From positions 3,658,001-3,722,000 of the forward strand of contig JAUCEF010000005.1 of the NCBI GenBank assembly GCA_033558025.1: 64,000 bases of DNA, in the 5' to 3' direction. Under the pieces are notes generated by a model that searched no databases, had not been told where the DNA came from, and saw nothing but the letters and a program-made list of their open reading frames with translations. The stretch is from Phytophthora sp. 'mugwort' (lineage: Eukaryota > Oomycota > Peronosporomycetes > Peronosporales > Peronosporaceae). A program made the translations under genes and the position numbers. Shown piece after piece: positions 33,901 through 44,742 of the stretch. How positions within the stretch are numbered: position 1 is the stretch's first letter; every line of letters starts with the position of its first letter.

Positions 33901-34738
33901 TCTTATCTCGTGTCTCAAGTTGGTGTTCACACTCTCTTCCATTCCCCTGCACTTCTTTCTGCTTCTTCTGTTCACGCTCATCTTCCACTACTTTGCCCGT
34001 CACCCCTTCGAACTTCTCTAGACGTTTCTGAAGCTTCTTGATCTCTTTCCTCTGCTTCTCCAACAGTTGCAGCGCATCTTGCAGCATTTCCGCCTCCGCC
34101 TGCTCTGACTCGTCTTCAGATGCGCGTTTCCTTCTCCGCTGTCGGGGCGATTGCACGATCATCGTCGACGGAGCAGACGTCGACGATGCCGAACTCGACG
34201 ACCTCGACAGCCTCCGCGCGAGCGCCAGTGCGGCCTTGCCGTCCATGTTGTTCTTCCCAGAGGTGCCGGCGGCTTGCCGCAGCTGGTCAATCCACTCCAT
34301 ACGGACGTCATGCGATGGCACGCGGAAGAGCAACATGCGACCACTGCTGGACGTAACTTTCCAGCACGGACCGCAATCATCGCCGCCGCTGGCCGCGTCT
34401 CCGTGGCGGAAGATGCGGTCCACAGCCTTGACCTCGGCGTCCACCAGAGGCACGACGCCGCGCGGCCAGTCGCCCAGGTTGGCGTAGTAGAAGAGCGTGT
34501 GCGCGTAGATGCCGACGAAGAAGGGCTCCCAGGGCGACTCGAAGCGTCTCCCTTTCTTGTGTAGGATGCGCAGCGTTGTGCGCTTCTCGAGCTCCGACCC
34601 AGTAAGCAGCAGCTCGGGACACTTGACGAGTTCTGGACGCGCGTGCGCCTCCGTCTCGGGTTCCTTGTTACTGGGGATCTGCACGTTGAGCCCGAGGCTC
34701 GAGGCGCTCGGGTCGAACACCGACGAGTGCAGCGGCAT
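30934..34738 (-). CDS. PH domain-containing Ras GTPase-activating protein
   Basis: Seven exons on the minus strand: 34738-33062, 32974-32914, 32838-32705, 32614-31820, 31750-31640, 31566-31385 and 31312-30934 (1112 aa). All are GT-AG with phases closing. An N-terminal PH domain (about 45-170; KKGRRFESPWEPFFVGIYAH, then WKVTSSSGRMLLFRVPSHDV) is followed by a long acidic, coiled-coil and low-complexity linker (about 200-560). The RasGAP domain is C-terminal: ATLFRSDDYASRL carries the likely arginine finger near R809, and GGFLFLRFVCPAITTPH is the second RasGAP signature. It should switch off a Ras-type GTPase at membranes via the PH domain. The linker is poorly conserved in kind, so exon 1 internal boundaries are safe but its function is unknown. 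Confidence 0.9.
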
Positions 34739-34768
34739 CGGGACTGATAGCGAGGAACGTCACTATTG

Positions 34769-34785
34769 GACCGATAGTATCGGTC
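34769..34785. promoter_or_regulatory. perfect palindrome GACCGATA-g-TATCGGTC
   Basis: 17 bp with 8-bp arms, 31-47 bp upstream of the PH-RasGAP ATG. A related palindrome with the same ACCGATA half-site lies between the MORN and SGNH genes (39571-39593). Confidence 0.55.
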
Positions 34786-36414
34786 AGCTGCGGGTGGAGT
34801 GATCTACGACAGCGTCGTCTAAGACGCAGAGGAATAGCTGAGTGCGCTATAAGAGCAACGGCAAGTTGGGGTATTAGGGCAACGAAGCGGCATGTGTCAC
34901 CCCGTCCATGTGCTGGAGTCGTCATCTCGTATCAGAGGCTCGGTGACTGCAGCAGGCCAGCATAGCGAAAGAGAGAGACGGCATTTGGCTGGAAGGAACT
35001 CGCTGAAAGCTGCTGCGGGATAGAAATGCCACGGGCGTCATCGCTTGCAGGCAGCGGCGACGCTCGACGCGCTGACGAAGTGAAGGGCAAGCGCCTGATT
35101 TGGCGGCGCCGAAATAACGCACAGTTCAATTCTGCTTGTAGCTTTCGTGACTTGTCTTGCCCTCCCTGCGATGAGCGTTCCAACGAGGGCGGCCATAGAA
35201 CTCAACGACGCTGTTTACAGCGCCAGCGGCAGTACATGCTGAGCTTCTGACTCTCCGGCTTTTTTATTTGAAGTTTGTGCCTGAGGGGAAGCGATCTTAC
35301 CGGTAGGTCGTCGGCCGAGGTGTCCTCGCTCGGCTGATCAGTCAGCACGGCTCACAGCAGCGGTGACGGCATTCTGGCACCACAACCCAAGCATTTCGTG
35401 AAGGGCTACAAAATCTCGAAAAAGAATGCCCCGGAAAGCCAGACACGGTGCAGTGAAGCTCTCCGCCTTTCAGTAGCTCTTTTCGATTCTTGGCAAGAAT
35501 CTCTTGCTGAAGTTTTCTAGCCGACGGATTATTAGCCCGGAAGCAATATAGAGAACGGGCTGGAGCGCTGCAGCGGCAGACTGCAATTGTCAGTGAGACT
35601 TCGTGACCGAAGCCGAGAACCACAAATGCTGGCACATAAGCGCTGGGATCTTCAATTCAATGACGGCGTTGAAGAGTAGCGTAGTCGGTGGGTGCCAGGA
35701 ACCCGCCGTGGCACCCTGCAACCGAACTGATAACCTAATTCCATGTAAGATACAGACAATTCTCTTGATGTGATAGCTTCGTAAATATCACTCATGGAGC
35801 TATCACAAGCTAAAAATATCGGTAACCCGACCGCAATTAATGCTTTGACCAGACGCCGGATAACCTGTCCAAAGAGAAAAATACTGAAGGCGCAGCTTTT
35901 ATTAGTGCAGACGCGATAGGGTGCTCCCAAGAGCGATGCAGGGATCCGAACAATGAAAACATTACAGCATTATAGAGGAGAGGGAGAAGTCAAAAGGTGG
36001 AAAAGGCCCAGAGTTATACCTACCCACCTCTGTTGAGTCACAAACCGCTAACCAGAGATTGTAGCATGTGTCGCCAGTCATCTTGTATACTTTGATGTAT
36101 CACTTAGAATATCCCTGGCGAGAGGATTGTTGTAGTGAGTAGGATTTGACGTCCACCATTGGTCAAAACGTTTGTATTTCTAAGACCAAACCAAGAATAG
36201 TCCAAAATGGTCCCTGAGGCCACGGTCCGGTTCAGTTCGGGATTCGGCCTTAGTATGGCCCATACATCCGCGCAGAGTAATCGGGACCGGTTCAAACCGC
36301 GCTGGTGATGAAGCTTTTTCTGTGGCCTCCAAGCGTTTGGCAACCGAAGCTCCTCCATTCGCCCTTTGAGCAGCCCAGATCAGCAGCATCTTACTCTCGT
36401 CTCGCCCGGCAGCC
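34786..36414. other. long intergenic region
   Basis: About 1.6 kb between the divergent PH-RasGAP and SERBP1-like genes. Only short frames are present, none with recognisable protein character. It holds the promoters of both genes. No RNA gene was recognised. Confidence 0.5.
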
Positions 36415-37547
36415 ATGGTACGTATCTCGCTGCGCTTCAGCAATTTACTACAATCCCGCATAAAGTGGTGCGGCACATGAGGGGGCGAATATGGCACAGG
36501 GCGCTGGGGAAGAGCGATACGCTCTCAAGCTTCAGCTTTCAGGTGGAAACAGCGCGATCTTTTGCGCTCGTGGACGCTCGCAATGCAGACAGCTTCCCCT
36601 GTCCCCATTGGCTTCATAATGACCCTTGCTCGGATTCCCGTACACGCATACATCGTAGTGTTTTGCATATATAATTAACAGGATGGTTGGCGCTGCGTGC
36701 ACAGGCCAGCAAGTACCAGAACATTTTCGCCGCCCTCGACTCGGATGACGAGGACACGCCTCGCGTGAACAAGAAGGCCACGCCGCCCCCGTCTGCCCCC
36801 GTTGCTCTGAACAAGCCTGCTGCCGGCAACAAGAAGTCCGGAAACAAGAAGGCCCCCGCCGGCGACAAGAAAGAGTCGCGCGGCCCGCGTGAGGGCGGCC
36901 GCGGACCCCGTGAGCGTGGCGAGCGCGGTGAGCGTGGCCGTGGCAACCGTGGACCTCGCCGCGAGTTCGAACGCCGCAGCGGAACTGGTCGTGGCAAGGA
37001 GACGAGCAAGCAGGGCGGTGGTGCCCACAACTGGGGCAACAAGGCCGACACGACCGAGCAGCTGGCTGAGGCCGCTGCCCAGGACGGCGCCAAGCCCGCC
37101 TCGGACGAGGAGGCTGCTGAGGAGGCAGCCGCCGCTGAGGAGGAAGAGGAGGAGGTCCAGCTCACCCTTGACGAGTACCTTGCCAAGCAGAAGTCTGCTC
37201 GCTCTGGCGAGCTCTTTGCCGAGGTAGAGGTTCGCCAGGTGTCCAACGAGTTCACCAGCGCCGTGCAGATCACCAAGGATGGCAAGACTCCTGACTTCAT
37301 GGACTCGCAGTACGAGAAGGTGTACAGCAAGAAGACCTCGGGCCGCAAGAAACAGGTCATCACCGACGTGGGCTTCCGCACGGAAAAGCCGGAGCGCTTT
37401 ACTCGTGACTTCGACTCGTCGCGCGGCGGACGCGGTGGCCGTGGTGGCCGCGGAGCTCGTGGCAATGGCCGCACCGGTGGCCGTGGCGGCCGTGGCGCCA
37501 ACGTCCCGAACGTGACGGACATGAGCGCCTTCCCCAGCCTCGGCTAA
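36415..37547 (+). CDS. SERBP1/HABP4-like RNA-binding protein
   Basis: Two coding exons, 36415-36417 and 36705-37547 (281 aa). The first coding exon is only the ATG, followed by GTACGT; the acceptor is TGCACAG before GCC. This gives MASKYQNIFAALDSDDED. The unspliced frame has no usable ATG: the ATG at 36683 runs into a stop after about 20 codons. The protein has an acidic start, an RGG/RGE-rich stretch (about 65-105), GAHNWGN, a Glu/Ala-rich block, the HABP4/PAI-RBP1 core LTLDEYLAKQKSARSG, and a Gly/Arg-rich C-terminus. The family binds ribosomes or mRNA, as Stm1 and SERBP1 do in dormant 80S ribosomes. The strong minus-strand frame over the same region is a GC-rich shadow. Confidence 0.9.
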
Positions 37548-38066
37548 GGGATCGCGCCGCGACCAACCGGAATCGCGCGCCCTTGAGCGCCAGCGACATG
37601 ATGAGTGAGATCTTCCAAAAGAGGGCTTCTCGAGGACTGGTTTGGCTATCACTTTTTCTCCTTTTCCCCCCACGAAAGATCCACCGGATAGGGCCTCTGC
37701 GCGGCTGGTGTCTGCCTGACTGCGTGTACTTCCTCCTGCAGGCAGCCAGCCGTCGTGCGGAAAGTTAGAGAAATTTTTTGTTAGCGTGAACTCGGTCTTC
37801 TCCTTGGTATGTCTATTATTCAATGCAGCAGGCTGGGCTTTACGCGAACGAAAACACCGTTGTTGTTATCATTTTTGTGTGAGTTGCTTCTTTTCCGCGT
37901 TGTTTTCCATGTGCGCCTTCGTGATCAAGTTATCGAGTATATGGATCTATCGTGAATCTGCACGACGTCATATTACGTTGTACTCGTGTAGCGTTCCCTC
38001 CCCATTTTCTGCTATTATACGACACCCTGTCGTGCACGCCATTCATGGACATGACACCGATGCGCA
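37548..38066. other. 3' intergenic region between convergent genes
   Basis: 519 bp between the SERBP1-like stop and the MORN gene stop. It starts GC-rich and becomes T-rich. No gene seen. Confidence 0.5.
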
Positions 38067-39476
38067 TTAGGATGGCGCAGTGAGCCGCCCGATGAAAAGG
38101 TGCTTACCGCTATCTGTAAGTCTCCCACGCTTGAAAACTCCAACCTCAAAGGGTGATCTCGTTTCGACGATGAGCTCGTCTCCTTCGTCGATTTCTCCTT
38201 CCTCTTCTTCATCATGCTCGCGACAGAAAATACCACGCCCGGACGGAAATCCATGAACCCACGTACCGATGTATTTCCTTCCGTCTGGCGAAGACCAGGA
38301 TCCATAGCCCTGAATCCCGTCCTTGCGCCACTCGCCTTCGTACACTTCTCCTGACGAGAAAGTAAGTGTACCGACACCATGTCGCTCACCAGCCCTATAC
38401 TCGCCGGTATAGACGCTCCCGCACTGGAAATGGTGAACGCCATGGCCGATCAGCTCGCCGTTATCCCACGTACCGTGCAGCGCACCCCCTGCGGACACAA
38501 ATATACCCTTTCCGTGCATTATGCCTTGATGCCACATGCCTTCGTGAGAATCTCCGCTCACCCACTCGTATTTGCCGAACCCTTCGCGCTCACCCTTGAC
38601 AAAATAGCCTTCGTACTTGTCTCCCGAGCTGAACACTTTGATCCCCCAGCCGCTCACTTGGTTATGGCGAAACCTACCGTCGATCATTTCACCGGATGAA
38701 AAGATTTTCTTGCCTTTGCCATGCATCACCCCTTTTTTCCATTCACCTAGACGAGCAGCATAGTGCACACACTTCAGCTAACCGGAAAGAAGATGACAAC
38801 GTCTTGGGATCTTTGCCTCTCACCATCATAGCTGTCGCCGTTCTTCCAAAAGAATGTGCCGTTGCCATGCATCTGCAAACACTCCACCACGAGAATCTAT
38901 TAGCATCCCCCCCCCCCTCTTCTTGGAAGACCATGCCGAGCCAAGTACCTTGCCGACTCGCCAATTACCGACGTATTTGTCGCCATTAGCCCACAAGTAC
39001 GTCCCCGTGCCGTGCCGGTGGTTCTTTCGGTACATGCCTTCATGACAGTCACCCGTACCGGCAAAGGTCTGCATACCAAACCTGTCGGTCACCAGCACCC
39101 ATATGGAACACAGCACTCAGCAAACCATTTCCAAGCCGATTTGACCGCGACAACCGCACCCTTCAAAGTCTCCGTGCACCCATCCACCCTCGAAGGTGTG
39201 ACCAGATCTTAAAATGCGCACACCCGTGCCATGTCTCCTCTCCTCTTCGTCCACGCTGCCTTCATAGCGACTGCCGTCCGCATACTGGATCACGACGGTT
39301 CTTCGCGGCTTCTTCCACCGGATCGACAAAATCTCCGGCTGGCTGCGTCTCTCTGGGCCGGGCGAGTCGTCCGACTCCGACTGCGGCGTTGGGTCCTGTT
39401 TCTTCGCGCATTCAACGGCCGTCGGATCACTTCGGTACGCGGCGCGGGTCCCCCGACGCCGGCCGCGGTTTCCCAT
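38067..39476 (-). CDS. MORN-repeat protein
   Basis: Four exons on the minus strand: 39476-39160, 39081-38949, 38872-38824 and 38746-38067 (392 aa), with phases closing. About a dozen MORN repeats (YEG-x-W-x(3)-HG-x-G type) run from residue 65 to about 340, for example HGTGTYLWANGDKYVGNW, GKMHGNGTFF-type units at exon joins and EGFGKYEWVSGDSHEGMWH. A basic N-terminus (MGNRGRRRGTRAAYR) and an acidic EEEEGEIDEGDE stretch flank them. MORN repeats mediate membrane or protein contacts in cytoskeletal or lipid-kinase proteins; no enzymatic domain is visible. The start was chosen at MGNRGRRRG because residues upstream in the open frame are not protein-like. Confidence 0.88.
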
Positions 39477-39570
39477 TGTGCCAAGAGGATGCTGCAATGC
39501 GCAATGCTCTGCAGCACTCAATATACCTTCACTCACATTTTGAAATACCGGTACAGACAATGTAGTCATA

Positions 39571-39593
39571 GTTATCGGTAGCATACCGATAAC
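39571..39593. promoter_or_regulatory. inverted repeat GTTATCGGTA-gca-TACCGATAAC
   Basis: Perfect 10-bp arms with a 3-bp spacer, inside the 153-bp divergent promoter shared by the MORN gene (start 39476, minus) and the SGNH gene (start 39630, plus). It shares the ACCGATA half-site with the palindrome at 34769-34785. Confidence 0.6.
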
Positions 39594-39629
39594 AATTCCA
39601 AAGTGAATCGAACTTTCATCAACGACGTC

Positions 39630-40919
39630 ATGATCGCAGCGCTTCGTGCGTTCCTGGCGCTCGTGTGGTGGCACATCTGTCACTTCCTTGCCTACAATCT
39701 TCATGTGCGCGGCCTCAAGCCGGCCAACCAGTTTTTCCACAAGGTGGTGGTCATTGGCGATGACTTCGCGGCGGGCATCGGAGACTATATCACCGTGGGC
39801 AGTGCTGGTGGCGGCATCGCCGAGCATCTCAAGAAGATCGTTGCAAGCGATGACAAGGCAAGTGAAGCGCTGACAATGGCATCGCCACCCCGCAGCTCCA
39901 CCTTCTGCGCTATGAGCGCATTCTAATAATTGTAAAAAACCGCCTCAGACTAACAAGATACGTTCCGTCCCAACCCGCAGGTTCGTCACAGCTGGGCCAT
40001 CATCAACGCTGGAGTGCCTGGATCCACGACAGCTGACTGGCTCATGTCATCGCCGATGAAGGTGTGTTGTCATGATGATGCCTGTCATCTGGCTAGCAAG
40101 GCTGACATTGCGGTTCGTTGCACACGAGTTAGTACTTCAGAAACGTGTTTACCTCGAGAGCCATGGGCGACGCATCCATCGTGATCATCGTCCTTGGATC
40201 CGCGGAGATCAGGTGAGCTGTTAGACGCTGCTGCGACGGATTGCCTGCTCTAGCAGCAACCAACTAACACCAGTGCTCATGATGCTGACGTCTCTGGATA
40301 GAAACTCGGGCGCCGCTGGACATGAAATGAAGCGCAACCTCATGGAGATTTGTGATACGTTGCGGAAGAAGGGAAAGCAGGTGTGTTTGGCCACGGTGGC
40401 GAGCCCTGACCCCATTGCCTCGGAAACGGACAGCGTAAGCTCTACTCTCAATACGGCCCTGGAGCAGTTTTGCAAGAGGTACGCGGAGTTCTAGATGCTT
40501 TGATCCATTTTTGCAAGTTGTAGGTGCAGCAATGGAACTTCTCAATGCAGTCAAGTAACACATCAAAAATATGATGATATGGGCAGCACGTCGACGGACG
40601 AAGCACCCATTATTCTGGGACCCCGCCTCGACACGTACGCTTTCCGTCGCGATAGCGCTCTCTGGTTCGACAAGTACCATTTCAACTCTCAGGTAGGCAC
40701 GCACTGCACCTTGCTCGTTGCAATCCTTCGAGCTGTCGGTCGCCGAAGCAAGATTTGGCTCTCCACGTCATGGAATTGTCTTTCTGTACTTTGTAGTCGT
40801 ACCGACAGCTAGCTCGCAACACGTCGGATTTCGTGGTCCCCATGATGACAGCCGTGGAGTGGACCACCTGGAAAGAGCAGCTCAGCCACGTCACTTACGA
40901 CAAGACCTTGTACGATTAA
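39630..40919 (+). CDS. SGNH/GDSL hydrolase-fold protein, probable pseudoenzyme
   Basis: Six exons: 39630-39857, 39981-40061, 40133-40212, 40302-40478, 40524-40692 and 40797-40919 (285 aa), closing in frame. The first intron has a GC donor (AAG|GCAAGT...CAG); the GT four bases on gives a premature stop. Residues 6-21 are hydrophobic and could anchor the protein. Block I reads VVVIGDDFAAGIGD, so the catalytic Ser of GDS is Asp (residue 45). Block II NAGVPGSTTADW is kept. Block III reads VLGSAEIR, so the usual GxND Asn is absent. Block V DKYHF keeps D-x-x-H. The fold looks preserved while the nucleophile and an oxyanion residue are lost. Whether it binds a lipid or sugar ester is unknown. Confidence 0.82.
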
Positions 40920-41310
40920 AGCTCGTCACGCGCGCTGTTCAGCGGCGGATTCGTCTATCGTATCAAGCCAACTACCGGCCTTCGTGCATAGCTTTGACCG
41001 CGTTCGCGCCTGCTTCTCCCACGGGCTGACCGCGCTGAGTCGCTGGTTGGCTGGTTGGTTGCTGTGGCGCTTGCCTCCGTCCATCATCCAGAATAAGAGA
41101 AAAATAAACACCTCAGGAAACACGCGAGCTTTCTTTTTCTTTCGATTTGGGTATTGAGTCGCCGCCTTCGCTCTCTCTCTCGCGAAGTTCATGTGAGCTG
41201 CACATCGCTTCACACGCGGCCTTCACAAAATGTTCATTTGTCACCGCTTCCATGCCATTGATCTACACGTTCACCTCTTCCGCTGACAATGACTACAACT
41301 CGTCACCTTC
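40920..41310. other. 3' intergenic region between convergent genes
   Basis: 391 bp with T-rich and CTCTCT tracts between the SGNH-like and FoP-like stop codons. No gene seen. Confidence 0.5.
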
Positions 41311-42063
41311 TCAAGACTCCATGGTGGCATCCGGGGCTGGCTCAGCCATCGTCTTGGTGGCGTCAGCGGTGGCGTTGTCTTGCGCCGGTTTAGCGGCCCA
41401 GTACTCCTCCATTTGACGGTCCAGCTGGACGGCCTTGGGGTCAGGGCCCTTGCCAGCTTCGTGCCAGTACTCATCCATCTCCATATCGAGATCTTCTCCG
41501 GTGCGCGGCTTGGTTTTGGCGTCTCCGCGTCTGCCACGTCCGCCGCGGCCACCTCGGCCACCCCGGCCTCCACGGCCTCCACGGCCTGCGCCCCTTCCAC
41601 CATTCTGCTGGCTAGGCGTGCTCTTGTTCTGACTGCCCTTGGGCTTGGCTTCCTGCGGCGTGAGCCCTTTCCTGTGCTTGCTGACGACTTGCTGGCGCTT
41701 GTTGCGGTTGTTCTGCGCAACATGTTGCAGCTTCTGCTTCTGTTGCTGCTGCTGGATCTGCTTCTTGGTGGGGATTGGCGCCTTACCCTTCTTTTTGCCG
41801 CCGGCCACACGTAGCACGGGCTGAGCCCTGCCCTTCTTCTGCAGTACCTTGACGACCGTCACCTGGTGTTGCTGCTTTTTCTGCGCCGGACGCGGCGCCG
41901 TCTCCTCCGCCAGGTGCGTGAAGCGGCTGGACAGCGGGACGGACGACACGCCAATTACGGCACGCGATGTCTTCTTCCCCTGCGCCAGCGGCTGCGGTGG
42001 CTTCTGGTTAATCTTGCGCTGGCCGCGCACGGACACGCGAGGAGCTCCGGATCGCCGATGCAT
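41311..42063 (-). CDS. FoP/CHTOP-like RGG protein (C-terminal duplication domain)
   Basis: Single exon, 250 aa from the ATG at 42063 (an in-frame ATG at 42135 would add 24 residues). The order is a basic start (MHRRSGAPRVSVRGQRK), a Lys/Gln-rich middle, an RGG tract (residues about 175-200) and an acidic C-terminus with two related units, LDMEMDEYWHEAGKG and LDRQMEEYWAAKPAQ. These match the C-terminal duplication domain of Friend-of-PRMT1 (CHTOP), a nuclear mRNA-export and chromatin factor methylated on RGG arginines. The plus-strand frames opposite are shadows. Confidence 0.75.
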   Translation of the reverse strand: MHRRSGAPRVSVRGQRKINQKPPQPLAQGKKTSRAVIGVSSVPLSSRFTHLAEETAPRPAQKKQQHQVTVVKVLQKKGRAQPVLRVAGGKKKGKAPIPTKKQIQQQQQKQKLQHVAQNNRNKRQQVVSKHRKGLTPQEAKPKGSQNKSTPSQQNGGRGAGRGGRGGRGGRGGRGGRGRRGDAKTKPRTGEDLDMEMDEYWHEAGKGPDPKAVQLDRQMEEYWAAKPAQDNATADATKTMAEPAPDATMES

Positions 42064-42203
42064 TTTGTGGGTTGAGTGCTCGTGACTTGGCTTGCTATTT
42101 TCTGTTGTAAGTCTGGACTTTTCACGGGAATTCATAAAGTTGCACTATGGATAAAGTTGCACAACCGATTTCCGCGAGATTTCAAAACCGACCGGACACC
42201 GCG
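42064..42203. promoter_or_regulatory. compact divergent promoter, FoP-like / CDC27
   Basis: About 140 bp separate the two favoured start codons. The 12-mer ATAAAGTTGCAC occurs twice (42134-42145 and 42151-42162), 17 bp apart. An in-frame CDC27 ATG at 42147 lies between the copies. Confidence 0.5.
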
Positions 42204-44587
42204 ATGGCCACGGCCATGGAGGCGGCGCTCTCGGACCAGGTGCAGCGCTACCTGGACGCCTATTTGTACGAGAACGCGCGGTTTCTAGCGGAGAGACTCA
42301 TCGCCCATGTAAGTGTCGCTACGCGGCGGATTTTGACGCAGTTGAAACTGCGCTACAGCTGTTCAAACGAAAGTACAAATGTGTTTTGACACCATTTTCG
42401 CCGTTTCCGACAGCATCCGAGCGAGGAGAACGCGCTTTTGCTGGCCACGTGCTACTACCGCAACGGACAAGCATCTCAGGCGGCAGCGGTACTAAGCGGC
42501 GCGACGCGGGCTGAGAACCGCTACCTACTAGCATGCTGCTGCATCCAGCAGAATCATCTGGTTGAGGCCGAGAACGCGCTGCTTGGCGGCGAGAACCGTC
42601 ACATTGACGATCTGGATGCAATGGAGAACGTGCCTGTTGGAGCTTCCGGTATGTATCTTCTTGGACGCGTCTGCAGACGCGGAAACAGAAGACAGCAGGC
42701 TGTCGCTTGCTTTATCAAGAGGTGGGGTTGACGTTCCTAGATGCAGTTTTAGGATGGAAATGTTGATGTTTTCCTTGCTTGTGGTGTCCTGTGGTTATCA
42801 GTTTGGAGATGGACCCGTTCCTGTGGTCGGCGTATGAGGAGCTTTGTGAGCTTGGAGCTAACCTCGAGGCCTCGAGGTTTTTCGGCGCAACGAACTACTT
42901 CAATAGCACTGAACCAGCTGAGGTGGACGAGGAGTCTGAGTCCAGACCGGAGTTTGGTGATCGAAATGTTAAAGGTGGGCAACGGTTTGGGGACGAAGAG
43001 GATAACAACGCTGACGATCGATCTACTGACGGCACTTTCGCAACACCGGAACCGCCACCTCATATTGGACTTGACACGCCAAAGAGTATACTGACCTCGG
43101 AGTTCAGTGCATCTAGACCGTTGGCTTATAAGACGCCAAATGTGAACAACAACAGCGGCAATAATATCCATACTGCGACTGTTGTGAAGAAACCACAAGT
43201 AGAGGATATTGGAGCACCTGTACGACAGAGGAGAGCTCACCGACGACCTCTAGCAGACAGTGACGAAAAGTACCGAGCTAATGCAAGGCTGTCGTTTTCT
43301 ACAGCAGCATTCGACGATTCGCCACTGGTATGAGAGTATTGTGGACTATGTATTTCAATTTTTTTTTTCTAACTCTACTCTCTTGATTGTAGAACCCATC
43401 GAAATTGTCGCTAGACTCTCCTACATCTCCATTGCTAACCCGACGTTTTTACCAAGACAAGACTCCGGTAGCTGGGTTTGCCCTCAAAGAAGGGTCTTTT
43501 CACCAAGTTGCTGGCCGGCACGAGCTACTCCGCCTGCTCAGCTCGTTTGGCTCTATTTATCAGAAAATAAGCGTGTACATGTGTCGGGAAGCTCTGGAGA
43601 TGCTGGAGCGGCTTCCTGCCTCCCAGCGTGCGTCCGGCTGGGCGCAGCAGCAGGTCGGGCGAGCATATTTTGAAATGGCTGACTACGTGCGAGCACAAAA
43701 GGCATTCTCCGCCTTACACAGACTAGAGCCGCATCGAATGGAAGGTCTCGACTTGTACTCAACAACGTTGTGGCACCTGAAGAAGGAAGTGGAGCTTTCG
43801 TATCTTGCTCAGCAAGCCACAGACTGCGATAAGCTATCGTGCGAGGCTTGGTGTGTTGCTGGAAATTGTTTCAGCCTGCAGAAAGAGCACGATACAGCGT
43901 TGGCCTTTTTCCAGCGGGTAAGTTGACTGGTAGTTTTGCTGTAAGTGTGCTTGACTGTGACTGACGCGTCCTGCTGCTTGCTAGGCAATTCAACTGGACC
44001 CGTCGTTCGCGTACGCGTACACACTCTCGGGTCACGAGTACGTTGCAAATGAGGATTTTGAGAAGGCCGTGAACTGCTACCGGTATGCTATCCGTACCGA
44101 TCCGCGGCACTATAATGCCTGGTATGGTCTGGGCACGATCTACTATCGGCAAGAGAAGTTCGAGTTCGCCGAGTATCACTTCAAGCGCGCATTGGAGATC
44201 AATCCGCGGAGTTCGCTGCTGCATTGCTTCCTTGGAATGGTTCTACACGCCACGCACCGATACGACGAAGCGCTAGACACACTCGCTGTCGCTGCCGAGC
44301 TGCAGCCGCTGAATCCTCAGGCCCGGTTCCAGCGTGCCAATGTGCTGATCACTTTGCAGCGATACGAAGAGGCTCTGGAAGAGCTCCATGTCGTGAAGAA
44401 CTTTGCGCCGCGTGAGTCTTCGGTGCACTTCATGATGGGCAAGGTGGCCAAGAAGCTCGGACATATCGAGGACGCGATGAAGTATTTCTCCTTGGCTCTG
44501 AATTTCCACCCCAAGGACAACAACCAGATTAAGGTCGCTATTGACAAAATCAACGAACCCGATCATGACGACGACGACCGCATGTAG
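42204..44587 (+). CDS. CDC27: anaphase-promoting complex subunit CDC27/APC3
   Basis: Five exons: 42204-42308, 42414-42721, 42802-43327, 43393-43917 and 43985-44587 (688 aa; 707 aa if the in-frame ATG at 42147 is used). The N-terminal TPR block (YENARFLAERLIA, then HPSEENALLLATCYYRNG) and DPFLWSAYEELCELGANLEA are followed by a disordered linker (about 200-360) and a C-terminal TPR superhelix (GNCFSLQKEHDTALAFFQRA, YEYVANEDFEKAVNCYRYAI-type repeats, RYDEALDTLAVAAELQP). This is the CDC27/APC3 plan, a scaffold TPR subunit of the APC/C ubiquitin ligase that binds co-activators through their IR tails. The acidic tail ends DHDDDDRM. Confidence 0.93.
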
Positions 44588-44742
44588 AAGCACTCGGCTC
44601 TTCTAAATGCTCAAGCGGGCAGACACTCGTAGCATCAGACGCACACGCCCGCACTTATAGATAACAAACAGTACCGATGTCATGCCAATGACCATTGGCA
44701 ACATAAACATGGTGACCATCCACTCCTAATTAGCCGTTTTGT

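Noticed and set aside
36180..36310. tRNA-like B-box (GGTTCAAACC) in the intergenic region
   Set aside because: No matching A box or cloverleaf could be formed around it.
36683..36747. ATG at 36683 as start of the SERBP1-like protein
   Set aside because: It is in the wrong frame and meets a stop after about 20 codons.
36614..37823. Two long minus-strand open frames over the SERBP1-like gene
   Set aside because: They mirror the GC-rich, RGG-repeat coding strand; composition is Arg/Ser/Ala shadow and there is no conserved motif.
41266..41814. Plus- and minus-frame proteins opposite or within the FoP-like gene
   Set aside because: Low-complexity shadows of the RGG/Lys/Gln-rich coding frame.
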